The notes below the pieces were generated by a model. It had not been told where the DNA came from. It did no database searches and saw only the letters and a program-made list of their open reading frames with translations. From positions 1 through 64,000 of the forward strand of contig DHOU01000011.1 in the NCBI GenBank assembly GCA_002409745.1: a stretch of DNA of 64,000 nt. The letters are read 5' to 3'. The first letter of the stretch is position 1. The number at the start of each line of letters is the position of its first letter. Origin of the DNA: Bacteroidales bacterium UBA5382 (GTDB lineage: Bacteria; Bacteroidota; Bacteroidia; Bacteroidales; Dysgonomonadaceae). Positions 44,340-52,320 of the stretch are shown piece by piece. A program made the position numbers and the translations under genes.

Positions 44340-44813
44340 TTAGGAAAGATAAGCAGTCAGCATCCATACCGTTTTCTCTTGTTCGCCAAGGAATCCGGTA
44401 AGCAAATCGGCAGTAGCTTCATCGCCGCCTTCTGATGCGGTTTCGATCGTCTTTCTTTCTTGCGCGATAAGTCCCTTTAAATAATCCAATAATAATTGGA
44501 CAATCTCATTCGGATCGCTTACCACTCCTGTTTCCTTAATCTTTGAAACTTTCAGATAGTCACTGAAATTGTGTGCCGGAACGCCTCCCAACATGAGTAT
44601 CCGTTCTGCAATTTCGTCAACCTTTTCTGCGGCATTATCATAAAATTCTTCGAATTTTGCGTGCAAGGTGTAAAACTGTTTTCCTTTTATATTCCAATGG
44701 AATCCTCGAAGGTTTGTGTAATATAGCTGATAGTCAGCCAGCAATTGTTGTAACTCTTTCACTACTGCCGTAGCATTCTTTACGGGTAATCCTAAATAAT
44801 CTGTTGTTTTCAT
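44340..44813 (-). CDS. dps: Dps/ferritin-like DNA-protection protein
   Basis: 157 residues, the usual Dps length. The dinuclear iron site between subunits is recognisable in FHWNIKGKQFYTLHAKFEEF (His and Asp/Glu ligands) and YDNAAEKVDEIAERILMLGG. It oxidises Fe(II) with peroxide and stores iron in a 12-mer, protecting DNA. The N-terminus is short (KTTDYLGLPVKNA) without a long Lys-rich tail, so direct DNA binding may be weak. A single gene with a terminator, next to clpC, another stress gene. The 230-bp region upstream shows no clear OxyR or PerR site that I can define. Confidence 0.93.
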   Translation of the reverse strand: MKTTDYLGLPVKNATAVVKELQQLLADYQLYYTNLRGFHWNIKGKQFYTLHAKFEEFYDNAAEKVDEIAERILMLGGVPAHNFSDYLKVSKIKETGVVSDPNEIVQLLLDYLKGLIAQERKTIETASEGGDEATADLLTGFLGEQEKTVWMLTAYLS

Positions 44814-45044
44814 AATTCTTTATTCTTTTTGAGTAATAATTAATATGGTTTATAATCTATATACAAACACTCAATCTTCCTCAAATGTTTAGTGATTTTA
44901 GCTTATATTTCGTATATAGGTATCAATAAAATCTATTTAAAAATGAATAAATCGATTGTCGCTGATGTTTCTGTCAAGATTCCTTTTTCTTACGAACAAA
45001 AAGGTGCTGATCGAATAAACACCGTCTGATTTCAAAACCGGCAA

Positions 45045-46187
45045 TCAGTTCTCGATGTCCGGATGGTTCGAAATATCTATCTTCTCGATCTTCCGTTTCT
45101 TTTTAAGATAGCGGGGTATTTTCACCTGTTGCTTTTTCGGCATCGTGGTTACCCTGGGTTCGGCCGTCGAACCGGGGACATATTCGTGTCGGTACATATT
45201 AAAGAAAAGGATGAACAGCGAGAGTAGCAAGGGGCCGAAGATTACGCCCAGAAATCCGAACATGGGAATACCGATCAATACGCCGAAAACGGTAATCAGC
45301 GGATGGATATCGGCCAGCTTTTTCTGCAAAACGAACCGCGCGACGTTATCGACTCCGCCGATGACCAAGAACCCGTAAATGAGTAGCGCTGTTCCGTTTA
45401 TGACCTCGCCGGATACGATGACACTTATGCCTAAGGGAAGCCATATAAGCGTGGTGCCGACAATCGGCAGAATGGTGGCGAAAGCCGTCAGCACGCCGTA
45501 TAGCAGGGCGTTGTTGATGCCGAAAAATAAATATCCGACATATGCGAACACCCCTTGAATGATAGCCAGTAAGGGAATACCGATGGCATTGGCCTGGATG
45601 ATTAGCTTTGTTTCTTCCGCCAGTATCTGCTTGTTTTCTTCTTTAAACGGCAGGATCTCTTTGATGGCCTTTTCGAAACGGTCTTTACTGTATAACATAT
45701 AGTAAAGAACGAAAAGGATGACGACGATATTAATCACAAACGAATAAATGCTCGTGCCCAGCGCTTGGAGGATGTTCGAGCCGGCACGCGGAAGCGCCGA
45801 AAGGTTGGCGGGCGTAAAAATCTCGAATCCCAGCCGGTCTTCGAGCGTGTTAATAAAGTCGTTTATCTGTACGCGTAAGGCCTCGGGATCAATATGGACA
45901 CCCGAAATAGTGTCGATGACCAGGAACGTTATTCCGGTAAGCGGCACGAGGAAAAAAATCAACGCCTCCAATAAAATAAGCGTGGCACTCAACCCTCTGC
46001 CGAGTTTTCGTTTTTCGGTCAGATACGTCATTTGTCCCTTCAGCAGGATGTATAATGTGGCGGCTCCTAAGAATCCGCTCAAATAGGGGCGGGCGTATTT
46101 GAAAATAATAATTCCCAAAAGAATTAATAATCCTATCAGAATGTATTTGTAGGCTTTGGAGCCGGTCTTTTTTACTTGTTGAATCAT
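45045..46187 (-). CDS. AI-2E family transporter
   Basis: 380 residues, about eight membrane helices. Family pattern: two helices near the start (YILIGLLILLGIIIF), a soluble stretch with helix (DPEALRVQINDFINTLEDR), then the conserved C-terminal block with NALLYGVLTAFATILPIVGTT, IYGFLVIGGVDNVARFVLQ and HPLITVFGVLIGIPMFGFLG. The family is named for autoinducer-2 export, but members include Na+/H+ antiporters, so the substrate is open. The basic C-terminal tail (KKKRKIEKIDISN) is cytoplasmic. It follows the DUF2007 gene by 43 bp. Confidence 0.92.
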   Translation of the reverse strand: MIQQVKKTGSKAYKYILIGLLILLGIIIFKYARPYLSGFLGAATLYILLKGQMTYLTEKRKLGRGLSATLILLEALIFFLVPLTGITFLVIDTISGVHIDPEALRVQINDFINTLEDRLGFEIFTPANLSALPRAGSNILQALGTSIYSFVINIVVILFVLYYMLYSKDRFEKAIKEILPFKEENKQILAEETKLIIQANAIGIPLLAIIQGVFAYVGYLFFGINNALLYGVLTAFATILPIVGTTLIWLPLGISVIVSGEVINGTALLIYGFLVIGGVDNVARFVLQKKLADIHPLITVFGVLIGIPMFGFLGVIFGPLLLSLFILFFNMYRHEYVPGSTAEPRVTTMPKKQQVKIPRYLKKKRKIEKIDISNHPDIEN

Positions 46188-46230
46188 ACAAAAATAAAAG
46201 CTTTTGAAGAATGAATATCAAAAAGGAGAG

Positions 46231-46461
46231 TTATTCAAAATCTTGGGGCGCAGCAAATCCGCCCTCGATCAAAGCCTCTTTGGCCCGTTCGAAATCGGAC
46301 GATTTAACTTGCATTTCGATATCGCCTAAAGTGTAAGCCAATCGGTTCGAGACCATATTTTTCATATAAGTCTCAATTTGTTTCATCTCCATAAAAGATT
46401 GTACGACGGCAACATCGGCCGGAAAACTGAATGTTTTGACTGTCACGAGTTCTTCTTCCAT
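46231..46461 (-). CDS. DUF2007 (putative signal-transducing) domain protein
   Basis: 76 residues, a single small domain: VTVKTFSFPADVAVVQSFME, then ETYMKNMVSNRLAYTLGDIE and the C-terminal FERAKEALIEGGF. This matches DUF2007, a ferredoxin-like family with no known activity, thought to bind something regulatory. It is upstream of the AI-2E gene on the same strand, probably one transcript. Start and length are typical. Confidence 0.88.
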   Translation of the reverse strand: MEEELVTVKTFSFPADVAVVQSFMEMKQIETYMKNMVSNRLAYTLGDIEMQVKSSDFERAKEALIEGGFAAPQDFE

Positions 46462-46546
46462 AATAAGTCTAATAATCGGGTTGTGATTTGCGCGTAAAAT
46501 TACGCTTTTTTACTGATAAAAGGAAGAAAAAGTAATTTATTTGGTG

Positions 46547-46554
46547 TATTTTTG
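46547..46554 (+). promoter_or_regulatory. -7 box of the SDR gene
   Basis: TATTTTTG, 32 bp upstream of the SDR ATG. No TTTG at the expected spacing. Confidence 0.4.
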
Positions 46555-46586
46555 GCTTTATCATATAAAATAAATGCAAGTGAGTT

Positions 46587-47345
46587 ATGAAAAGAATAGC
46601 TTTAGTGACAGGCGCTACGTCGGGTATCGGCGAAGCGGCCTCCGTTATGTTGGCAAAAAAGGGGTTTGATCTTATCGTTACCGGGCGAAGGGAAGAACGC
46701 TTACAGCCGTTGCAGCAAAAATTGGAAACCTTCGGCGCGCAGGTATTGCCGCTTTGTTTTGACGTGCGCAAGGAAGAAGAGGTTGCCTCTGCCTTGGAAA
46801 ACCTTCCAGATGAATGGAAGACGATAGATGTGTTGATGAATAATGCGGGATTGGCGGCCGGACTGGATCCTATTCAGGAGGGGCGAATCGAAAACTGGAA
46901 CCGGATGATTGACACGAATATAAAAGGATTGCTGTATGTGACCCGCCACATTTCGCCGGGAATGGTTACGCGCCGTAAGGGGCATATCATCAATATCGGT
47001 TCCATTGCCGGCAAAGAGGTATATCCCAATGGTAATGTGTATTGCGCCACCAAACATGCGGTGGATGCCCTTACCAAAGGAATGCGCATCGACTTGCTTC
47101 CTTATCACATTAAGGTGACGCAGATTTGCCCGGGCGCCGTGGAGACGGAGTTTTCCGACGTGCGGTTCGATGGCGACAAAGCACGTGCGGCCGAGGTGTA
47201 CAAAGGGTATGAAAGCTTAGTGGCGGAAGATATCGCCGAATGTGTTTGGTTTGTGGTCTCTCGCCCCGATCACGTGAATATTAATGATCTGATTGTCATG
47301 CCCTCGGCACAGGCTTCGTCGATGTTTTTTCATAAGGAAGGTTGA
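46587..47345 (+). CDS. Classical SDR oxidoreductase (YdfG-like)
   Basis: 252 residues. NAD(P)-binding TGATSGIG at 8-15 with TGRREER after the second strand (Arg favours NADPH), NNAG near 85-88, NIGSIAGKEVYP carrying the catalytic Ser, and YCATK with Tyr152 and Lys156. The C-terminal PGAVETEFSDVRFDGD matches the YdfG/3-hydroxy-acid dehydrogenase branch, which reduces malonic or 3-hydroxy acid semialdehydes. The substrate is inferred from the branch. The gene is followed by repeat-like sequence and a flavoprotein gene. Confidence 0.92.
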   Translation: MKRIALVTGATSGIGEAASVMLAKKGFDLIVTGRREERLQPLQQKLETFGAQVLPLCFDVRKEEEVASALENLPDEWKTIDVLMNNAGLAAGLDPIQEGRIENWNRMIDTNIKGLLYVTRHISPGMVTRRKGHIINIGSIAGKEVYPNGNVYCATKHAVDALTKGMRIDLLPYHIKVTQICPGAVETEFSDVRFDGDKARAAEVYKGYESLVAEDIAECVWFVVSRPDHVNINDLIVMPSAQASSMFFHKEG

Positions 47346-47410
47346 TGGCAGAGATTGACTAAAGATTGATGGCAGATTGAACGGAGATTGATGGAGATTG
47401 ATGAAGATTG
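47343..47410. repeat. AGATTGATGG simple repeat after the SDR gene
   Basis: About seven imperfect copies of AGATTGATGG/AGATTGA fill the gap between two genes. It starts within the SDR stop codon. Noncoding low-complexity repeat. Confidence 0.7.
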
Positions 47411-47417
47411 AAAACGG

Positions 47418-47978
47418 ATGAGAAGAAAAGATCGTGAGATGAACCGTGACTTTGGATTGCGGGTGATCGATAATGCTCCTTTCGGGGTATTGTCAATAGT
47501 TAACAATGGTGAGCCTTATGCCATGCCGCTCTCGATTGTGAGGAACGGCGATAATTTGTATTTTCATTCGGCGAAAGCCGGAACGAAAGTCGATTTGTTC
47601 GAAAGCCGCCCGGTTGTCTGCCTCACGTTTGTAACGGATGTGAAGGTGCCGGATTTGTTTTCGAGGGAAGAACTGGAAGCGATGTTGGCCGCGGAAGACC
47701 GTTATTCGGACTTCGGCAGTAAAGTCTTTACCACCGAATATGCGTCGGCCGTTGTGTTCGGGCCTATTGCCCGTGTGGAGGATGACGCCGGGCGGCTGGA
47801 AGCGTTACGGCTTATTTGCCTGAAGTATACGCCTGATAAGATACGCTATTTCGATGCCGCTGCTGCTTCGGGATTGAAACACACCGATATTTACCGCGTC
47901 GCGATCGAACGATTGACGGCGAAACGCAAAAAGTTCGATGGCGACGGGCAGGAAATGAAATGGGGAAGAGTAGAGTGA
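47418..47978 (+). CDS. Nim-like pyridoxamine 5'-phosphate oxidase family flavoprotein
   Basis: 186 residues of the split-barrel FMN-binding fold. Features are the family start MRRKDREMNRDF, GVLSIVNNGEPYAMPLSIV, the loop LYFHSAKAGTKVDLF and VCLTFVTDV. The C-terminal half contains TTEYASAVVFGPIARVED and the stretch RLICLKYTPDKI. It belongs with the NimA-like group, which includes nitroimidazole reductases, but most chromosomal members have unknown substrates, so resistance should not be inferred. The start at 47418 gives the usual MRRKDRE opening. Convergent with the DUF192 gene, 6 bp apart. Confidence 0.88.
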   Translation: MRRKDREMNRDFGLRVIDNAPFGVLSIVNNGEPYAMPLSIVRNGDNLYFHSAKAGTKVDLFESRPVVCLTFVTDVKVPDLFSREELEAMLAAEDRYSDFGSKVFTTEYASAVVFGPIARVEDDAGRLEALRLICLKYTPDKIRYFDAAAASGLKHTDIYRVAIERLTAKRKKFDGDGQEMKWGRVE

Positions 47979-47984
47979 CCGCCT

Positions 47985-48527
47985 CTATTTCAGAAGGGTG
48001 AATTCGATGCGGTCGCCCGTATCAATGCCGTGGCGCTCACTGAATCCCGCGTTCACTTCCACTACGTAGAGGGCCGGCTCGGTGGACGCGTAGTTCCATT
48101 CTTTTTCGGTGGCGGTGTGGGTGTGGATAGTGACGATGCGTTTATTCGTGTCGACAAAGAGAATATCGAGGGGAATAAACGTATTCTTCATCCAAAAACT
48201 TTGAATCTCTTCCACCTCTTGAATGAAAAGCATTCCTGCGTTTTCGGGAATAGAGCGACGGTACATGAGTCCCCGTGCGCGGGCATCCACATCGTCGGCC
48301 ATTTCGATGTCGATCCGCGCTAGCGTATCACTGTTTTGTTGTTCGATAAAGGCTAGTTCGCCTTGTTTTTTGAACGGGATGTCGAGGGCTTCGCTTTGCG
48401 CGGGCGCGACATCGGAACCCTTCTCTTCGCGTGAAAAATAAAAGAGAAGGATGAAAATAAGTAATAATAGCGTGATGACCGCCAAAATAAGCGTGATGAA
48501 ATTTCTGTTTTTCCTTGTTGTTTTCAT
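47985..48527 (-). CDS. DUF192 domain exported protein
   Basis: 180 residues. A membrane anchor or uncleaved signal near 10-32 (FITLILAVITLLLLIFILLFYF), then a DUF192 domain from about 70: RIDIEMADDVDARARGLMYR, ENAGMLFIQEVEEIQSFWMK, FIPLDILFVDTNKRIVTIH and VEVNAGFSERHGIDTGD. These include the typical RGLMyR and MkNT patterns. Function is unknown; the domain has a small beta barrel that probably faces the periplasm. Single gene. Confidence 0.9.
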   Translation of the reverse strand: MKTTRKNRNFITLILAVITLLLLIFILLFYFSREEKGSDVAPAQSEALDIPFKKQGELAFIEQQNSDTLARIDIEMADDVDARARGLMYRRSIPENAGMLFIQEVEEIQSFWMKNTFIPLDILFVDTNKRIVTIHTHTATEKEWNYASTEPALYVVEVNAGFSERHGIDTGDRIEFTLLK

Positions 48528-48707
48528 TGTTGAATTGTATTATATACTGTTTAATAAACGTTTTTATGCTGTTTATGTTTACCGTTTCGGGTTGATTATT
48601 CGGAAAGGGTGAGCCGGGTCCTTTTCATCTCGTCGGGTTTCCCGACGCGAGCTGTATGCCGGTTTTTCTTTCATCCGGTTTCCCAACGAGGTCGTCTTCG
48701 TTGATCT
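48528..48707. other. 180-bp gap at the end of the cobalamin operon
   Basis: No gene. It contains the short stem at 48631-48647 and a GC-rich stretch with several GTTTCCC-like repeats (TCGGGTTTCCC, CCGGTTTCCCAACG). Confidence 0.4.
48631..48647 (-). terminator. Possible terminator of the cobalamin operon
   Basis: CGTCGGG / CCCGACG (7 bp, 3-nt loop), about 60 bp past the cbiB stop. No U-tract on the minus strand. Confidence 0.35.
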
Positions 48708-49670
48708 TTATAGAAGAAGGAAGACAACCGTATAGCCTGCCGCTACCAGTACTGCCGTCACGACAACCGTCCGTATATTGATGCGGCACGCCCGCAGCGT
48801 ATCGGCGTGGGTGAGAGGGCGGTCATTGTCGCCTATGTAGGCTTTGTCCGCGAGTTTGCCGTGATAAACGGCCGGGCCGCCGAGCCGGCAATCCAATATC
48901 CCGGCGAGGGCGGCTTCGGGATAACCGGCATTGGGACTTGCATGCAGCCGCGCATAACGGCGGATGAACCGCATTCCTTTCGCCGAGGGCGGAACGAGCA
49001 CCATCAGCCAAGCCGTGAAGCGGGCGGGAATGTAATTGGCTCCGTCGTCGAGGAAGCGGGCGGCAAAGCGGCCGAAGTCGCGATAACGATCGTTCTTATA
49101 CCCGATCATCGAATCCATCGTGTTCACCATCTTGTAAGCCATCATCAGCGGAATGCCGCCCAAGGCGTAAAAAAACAAGGGGGCGATGACGCCGTCGCTC
49201 AGGTTCTCCGACAGGGTTTCGAGAGTCGCCGCCCGGATTTGCTTGAAGGTCAATTGCGATGTGTCGCGCCCGACAATCATTCCCAACTGCCGGCGCGCCG
49301 CTTCGATATCTTTTTGCACCACCAGCCGTTCGACTTTCATCGCCTCGTCGATCAGGCTTCGGTTGCTGATAGCGTAAAAGAACAGGATCGAGTTGACCAC
49401 GATTCCGGCAACCGGATAGCCGGTGAGTAACCACTCCATACACGTTAAAACGACGAACACCGTAAGCGTCAATCCCAGCGCCACCAGCGTCCCTTTACGG
49501 CGGCGGTGCGCCCCGTGGTTGAAACGCCGGTCGCAGAAGGCGATCATCTTTCCGAACAGGCGGATGGGGTGCGGCCAATGCGGCGGGTCCCCTATCAGCG
49601 CGTCAAGCAATAGCCCGACCAATAACGGTAACAGGAAAGGGGAATGGGATGCGAGGAAATCGGCCGGCAT
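48708..49670 (-). CDS. cbiB: Adenosylcobinamide-phosphate synthase CbiB
   Basis: 320 residues, integral membrane protein. It opens LLPLLVGLLLDALIGDPPHW and continues PHPIRLFGKMI, the CbiB signature, with PLFFYALGGIPLMMAYKMVN and MDSMIGYKNDRYRDFG in the middle; these are well conserved. It joins aminopropanol phosphate (from CobD) to cobyric acid (from CobQ), making adenosylcobinamide phosphate. It is the last gene of the operon, following cobD by 26 bp across a short repeat. It is sometimes named cobD in other nomenclatures. Confidence 0.95.
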   Translation of the reverse strand: MPADFLASHSPFLLPLLVGLLLDALIGDPPHWPHPIRLFGKMIAFCDRRFNHGAHRRRKGTLVALGLTLTVFVVLTCMEWLLTGYPVAGIVVNSILFFYAISNRSLIDEAMKVERLVVQKDIEAARRQLGMIVGRDTSQLTFKQIRAATLETLSENLSDGVIAPLFFYALGGIPLMMAYKMVNTMDSMIGYKNDRYRDFGRFAARFLDDGANYIPARFTAWLMVLVPPSAKGMRFIRRYARLHASPNAGYPEAALAGILDCRLGGPAVYHGKLADKAYIGDNDRPLTHADTLRACRINIRTVVVTAVLVAAGYTVVFLLL

Positions 49671-49671
49671 A

Positions 49672-49712
49672 ATAATGATGAATGATGAGTTATGAGTTAT
49701 GAGTGATGAATG
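49672..49712. repeat. ATGATGAATGATGAGTT repeat at the cobD end
   Basis: Several imperfect copies of GAGTTATGAGT / ATGATGAATGATGA run from the cbiB leader into the cobD stop region, coding for the IIHHS end of CobD. Confidence 0.6.
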
Positions 49713-50731
49713 ATGAATTCTTTAAGTCCGTCGGTTAGAGCTTCATTCAAAGCCGGTTCCTGCACCGAGAGGCGGAAGTGTTGCGGCGATAATCCCCGGA
49801 AGTTGGCGGCGTCGCGAATCAAGAGTCCGTAGCGATTGATAAGAAACGTTTTCAATTCCGCAGCCGTATGCTTTGTTTCGAGCCGCGCAAGGAAAAAGTG
49901 GCAGGGTGAGTCGTACACCGTCAGATGAGGTACGGTGCGCAGTTGTTCGCGGAATAGGGCCGCTTCACGGCACAAGGCGTTGCTGTCGGGCAGAAGGTCG
50001 CGATAATGTTGCATGACATAGCTGCCGGCTTCCTGCGCCAATGCGTTTACGGCCCAGGGTACCGACAATGCTCGAAGTGCGTTGATGGTGTCGCGGCGGG
50101 CAATGACATATCCCAGGCGCAATCCCGGTATGCCGAACGTTTTGGTGAGCGAATGTACCGAAATGAAATTGGACTGTTTTTCGTGCAGGCCGGTGAGCGG
50201 TTCGCATTGCGGACAGAGTTCGCCGTAAGCCGTGTCGACGATCACCTCCGTGTGCGGATTTTCCCGGCAAAGGCGGTCGAGGGTATCGCGGCTTTGCACC
50301 GTACCCGTGGGATTGTTCGGCACTGCCAGCCACAGCGCATCGCCATCGGGCATTTGCTGCGTATGACCGGCCTCTTCTACCGCGATAAAGGTCAAGGCGT
50401 GTTGATATACACGGCAAGCATCTTCATATTCGGCGAATGACGGGTACGCGATGGTGCTGCGCCGGCCGGCGAAAAGATGCGCCAGCAGGTAAAACGCTTC
50501 GGCCGAGCCGTTGGTTACCAGTATCTGTAGCGGCGATACGGCATGATGCGCCGCGATAAGTTGCGTCAGTCGGCGTGCATACGGGTCGGGATAATCGTCT
50601 ATCAAGGAAAGCGTGTTGCGAAGGTGCGCGGCAATGCGCTTCGATGCGTTTCGATAGGGGATATTCGAACTGAAATCGCCCCTGATCGCCTCTTCATAGG
50701 CCTGTAAATCGTTTCCGTGCCCGCCAATCAT
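49697..50731 (-). CDS. cobD: L-threonine-O-3-phosphate decarboxylase CobD
   Basis: 344 residues, fold-type I PLP enzyme. It makes (R)-1-amino-2-propanol phosphate for CbiB. Landmarks: HGNDLQAYEEAIRGDFSSN (the usual GG.. D.SSN start), DDYPDPYARRL, VTNGSAEAFYLLA, AVPNNPTGTV, VDTAYGELC, and HSLTKTFGIPGLRLGY with the PLP lysine and its phosphate-binding Arg. It overlaps cobQ in an ATGA junction (start at 50731, stop of cobQ at 50728) and so is translationally coupled. The C-terminus ends within a simple repeat. Confidence 0.93.
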   Translation of the reverse strand: MIGGHGNDLQAYEEAIRGDFSSNIPYRNASKRIAAHLRNTLSLIDDYPDPYARRLTQLIAAHHAVSPLQILVTNGSAEAFYLLAHLFAGRRSTIAYPSFAEYEDACRVYQHALTFIAVEEAGHTQQMPDGDALWLAVPNNPTGTVQSRDTLDRLCRENPHTEVIVDTAYGELCPQCEPLTGLHEKQSNFISVHSLTKTFGIPGLRLGYVIARRDTINALRALSVPWAVNALAQEAGSYVMQHYRDLLPDSNALCREAALFREQLRTVPHLTVYDSPCHFFLARLETKHTAAELKTFLINRYGLLIRDAANFRGLSPQHFRLSVQEPALNEALTDGLKEFIIHHS

Positions 50732-52188
50732 TTTTCTAATGTTTTATAGATGTAGGAGACGTCGACATGGTCGCGGATGAGTTGTGCCAGGCGGTCGAAC
50801 CCTTCCTCTTTCAACATCCGGTAATCGGCCTCCGCGTGCACATCGGTATTTACTTGCCGCAAGACACGATTGATCACGCTCGCATTGTTGAAGATGCCGT
50901 GCAGGTAGGTTCCCCACGTCGCTTCGTTCAGATAATAGCCGTCGTCTTCGCCGGTATTCAGGCGGCAAAGCGGACGCGAGGTAGGGGTGCTGCCGGCATG
51001 GATTTCATAACCTTCGCCTTCGGCCCCGCCGTCGGTAAACACAAATGAACAGCGGCGTGTCTGTTTCCCGTCGGCCAGGGTGGTGGTGACGGGTAAGATT
51101 CCCAGTCCGGGGAGCGAAGTGATGTCGCCTTCCACGCCGTCGGGATCGCGCACCTCGGCGCCCATCATCTGATAGCCGCCGCAAATGCCGTAGAGCGGTT
51201 TTCCTGCTCGGTGATGTGCCGTGACGGCCTGTGCCAGCCCTTTTTCGTGCAACATTCTCAAATCCGAAAGCGTATTTTTCGAGCCGGGAAGCACGATGAT
51301 ATCGGCTTTCGCCAACTCTTCCGGCCGGTCGGTGTAATAGAGGTTGACGCCCGGTGTGCGTTGGAGCATATCGAAATCGGTAAAATTCGACAAGTGCTTC
51401 AGCAGCGCCACGCCAATGTTCACGTTGCCGGGGAGGTAAGTGCGGCCTTTGCTTTCGACGGCCACACTGTCTTCTTGTTCGATAAACACATCGGTAAAAT
51501 AGGGGACGATGCCCACCACCGGCTTACCCGTCAGTTCGTGCAGTTTCTTGCGTCCGTCGTCGAACAGCGATACGTCGCCCCTGAATTTATTGATGATAAT
51601 GCCTTTAATGGCATCCCTTTCGGCTGGAGGCAGCAAGGCGATGGTGCCGTATACGCTGGCGAACACACCTCCTTTGTCGATGTCGGCGACAAGGTATGTT
51701 GCCGCCTGCGTATGCAAGGCGACGCGCATGTTCACAATGTCTTTGTCCCATAGGTTGAGTTCGGAAATGCTGCCGGCGCCTTCTATCACGATGGGGTTGT
51801 AGAGAGCGGCCAGCGTGTCGTACGATTTCATCGCTTCGCGGAAGAGGGCGTCGCGGTCGGTTTCGTTGAAATATTCGCGCGCCGACTTATTGCCGGCGGG
51901 TTTGCCGTTGAGCACCACCTGCGAGGTTTGGTTGCCGGTGGGTTTTAGCAGGATGGGATTCATCTCGATGCGGCAATCGATACCGCAAGCGTCGGCCTGC
52001 ACCGCCTGTGCGCGGCCTATTTCGAGATTGTCGGCCGTGGCGAAGCTGTTGAGCGACATGTTTTGCGCCTTGAACGGCGCGGGTGCGTAGCCGTCTTGCA
52101 AAAACACCCGGCAGAAGCCGGCGTTGATCACCGATTTACCGACATCGGAACCGGTACCGACAAACATGATGGGACGAAGTTTTTTCAT
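50728..52188 (-). CDS. cobQ: Cobyric acid synthase CobQ (CbiP)
   Basis: About 486 residues. I choose the ATG at 52188 (MKKLRPIMFVGTGSDVGKSV) because a promoter at 52221-52254 would start the transcript near 52214, after the ATG at 52218. The N-terminal dethiobiotin-synthetase-like domain has the P-loop GTGSDVGKS; the C-terminal glutaminase-like domain has the nucleophile Cys in YGICGGYQMMG and a late His (TWGTYLHGIFNN). It amidates adenosylcobyrinic a,c-diamide four times to give cobyric acid. It is coupled to cobD by an ATGA overlap. Confidence 0.95.
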   Translation of the reverse strand: MKKLRPIMFVGTGSDVGKSVINAGFCRVFLQDGYAPAPFKAQNMSLNSFATADNLEIGRAQAVQADACGIDCRIEMNPILLKPTGNQTSQVVLNGKPAGNKSAREYFNETDRDALFREAMKSYDTLAALYNPIVIEGAGSISELNLWDKDIVNMRVALHTQAATYLVADIDKGGVFASVYGTIALLPPAERDAIKGIIINKFRGDVSLFDDGRKKLHELTGKPVVGIVPYFTDVFIEQEDSVAVESKGRTYLPGNVNIGVALLKHLSNFTDFDMLQRTPGVNLYYTDRPEELAKADIIVLPGSKNTLSDLRMLHEKGLAQAVTAHHRAGKPLYGICGGYQMMGAEVRDPDGVEGDITSLPGLGILPVTTTLADGKQTRRCSFVFTDGGAEGEGYEIHAGSTPTSRPLCRLNTGEDDGYYLNEATWGTYLHGIFNNASVINRVLRQVNTDVHAEADYRMLKEEGFDRLAQLIRDHVDVSYIYKTLEK

Positions 52189-52220
52189 TGCGGATGATTC
52201 AGTTGTTTGAATTTTCACAA

Positions 52221-52254
52221 CAAATGTAGCAAAAACGTGTCTACCGCCGGCAAA
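52221..52254 (-). promoter_or_regulatory. Internal promoter ahead of cobQ
   Basis: On the minus strand TTTG (52254-52251), a 22-bp spacer and TACATTTG (52228-52221). The spacer is a little long. If real, cobQ-cobD-cbiB can be made without the riboswitch-controlled transcript. Confidence 0.45.
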
Positions 52255-52320
52255 ACGGGCGCAAATAATTTCAAGATCTCAACGATCGCATTATCGCCGG
52301 AGGCAATGATCCGTGGAGCG

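Noticed and set aside
47418..47978. Nitroimidazole resistance gene
   Set aside because: Only family-level similarity to Nim proteins; most chromosomal relatives have no shown role in resistance.
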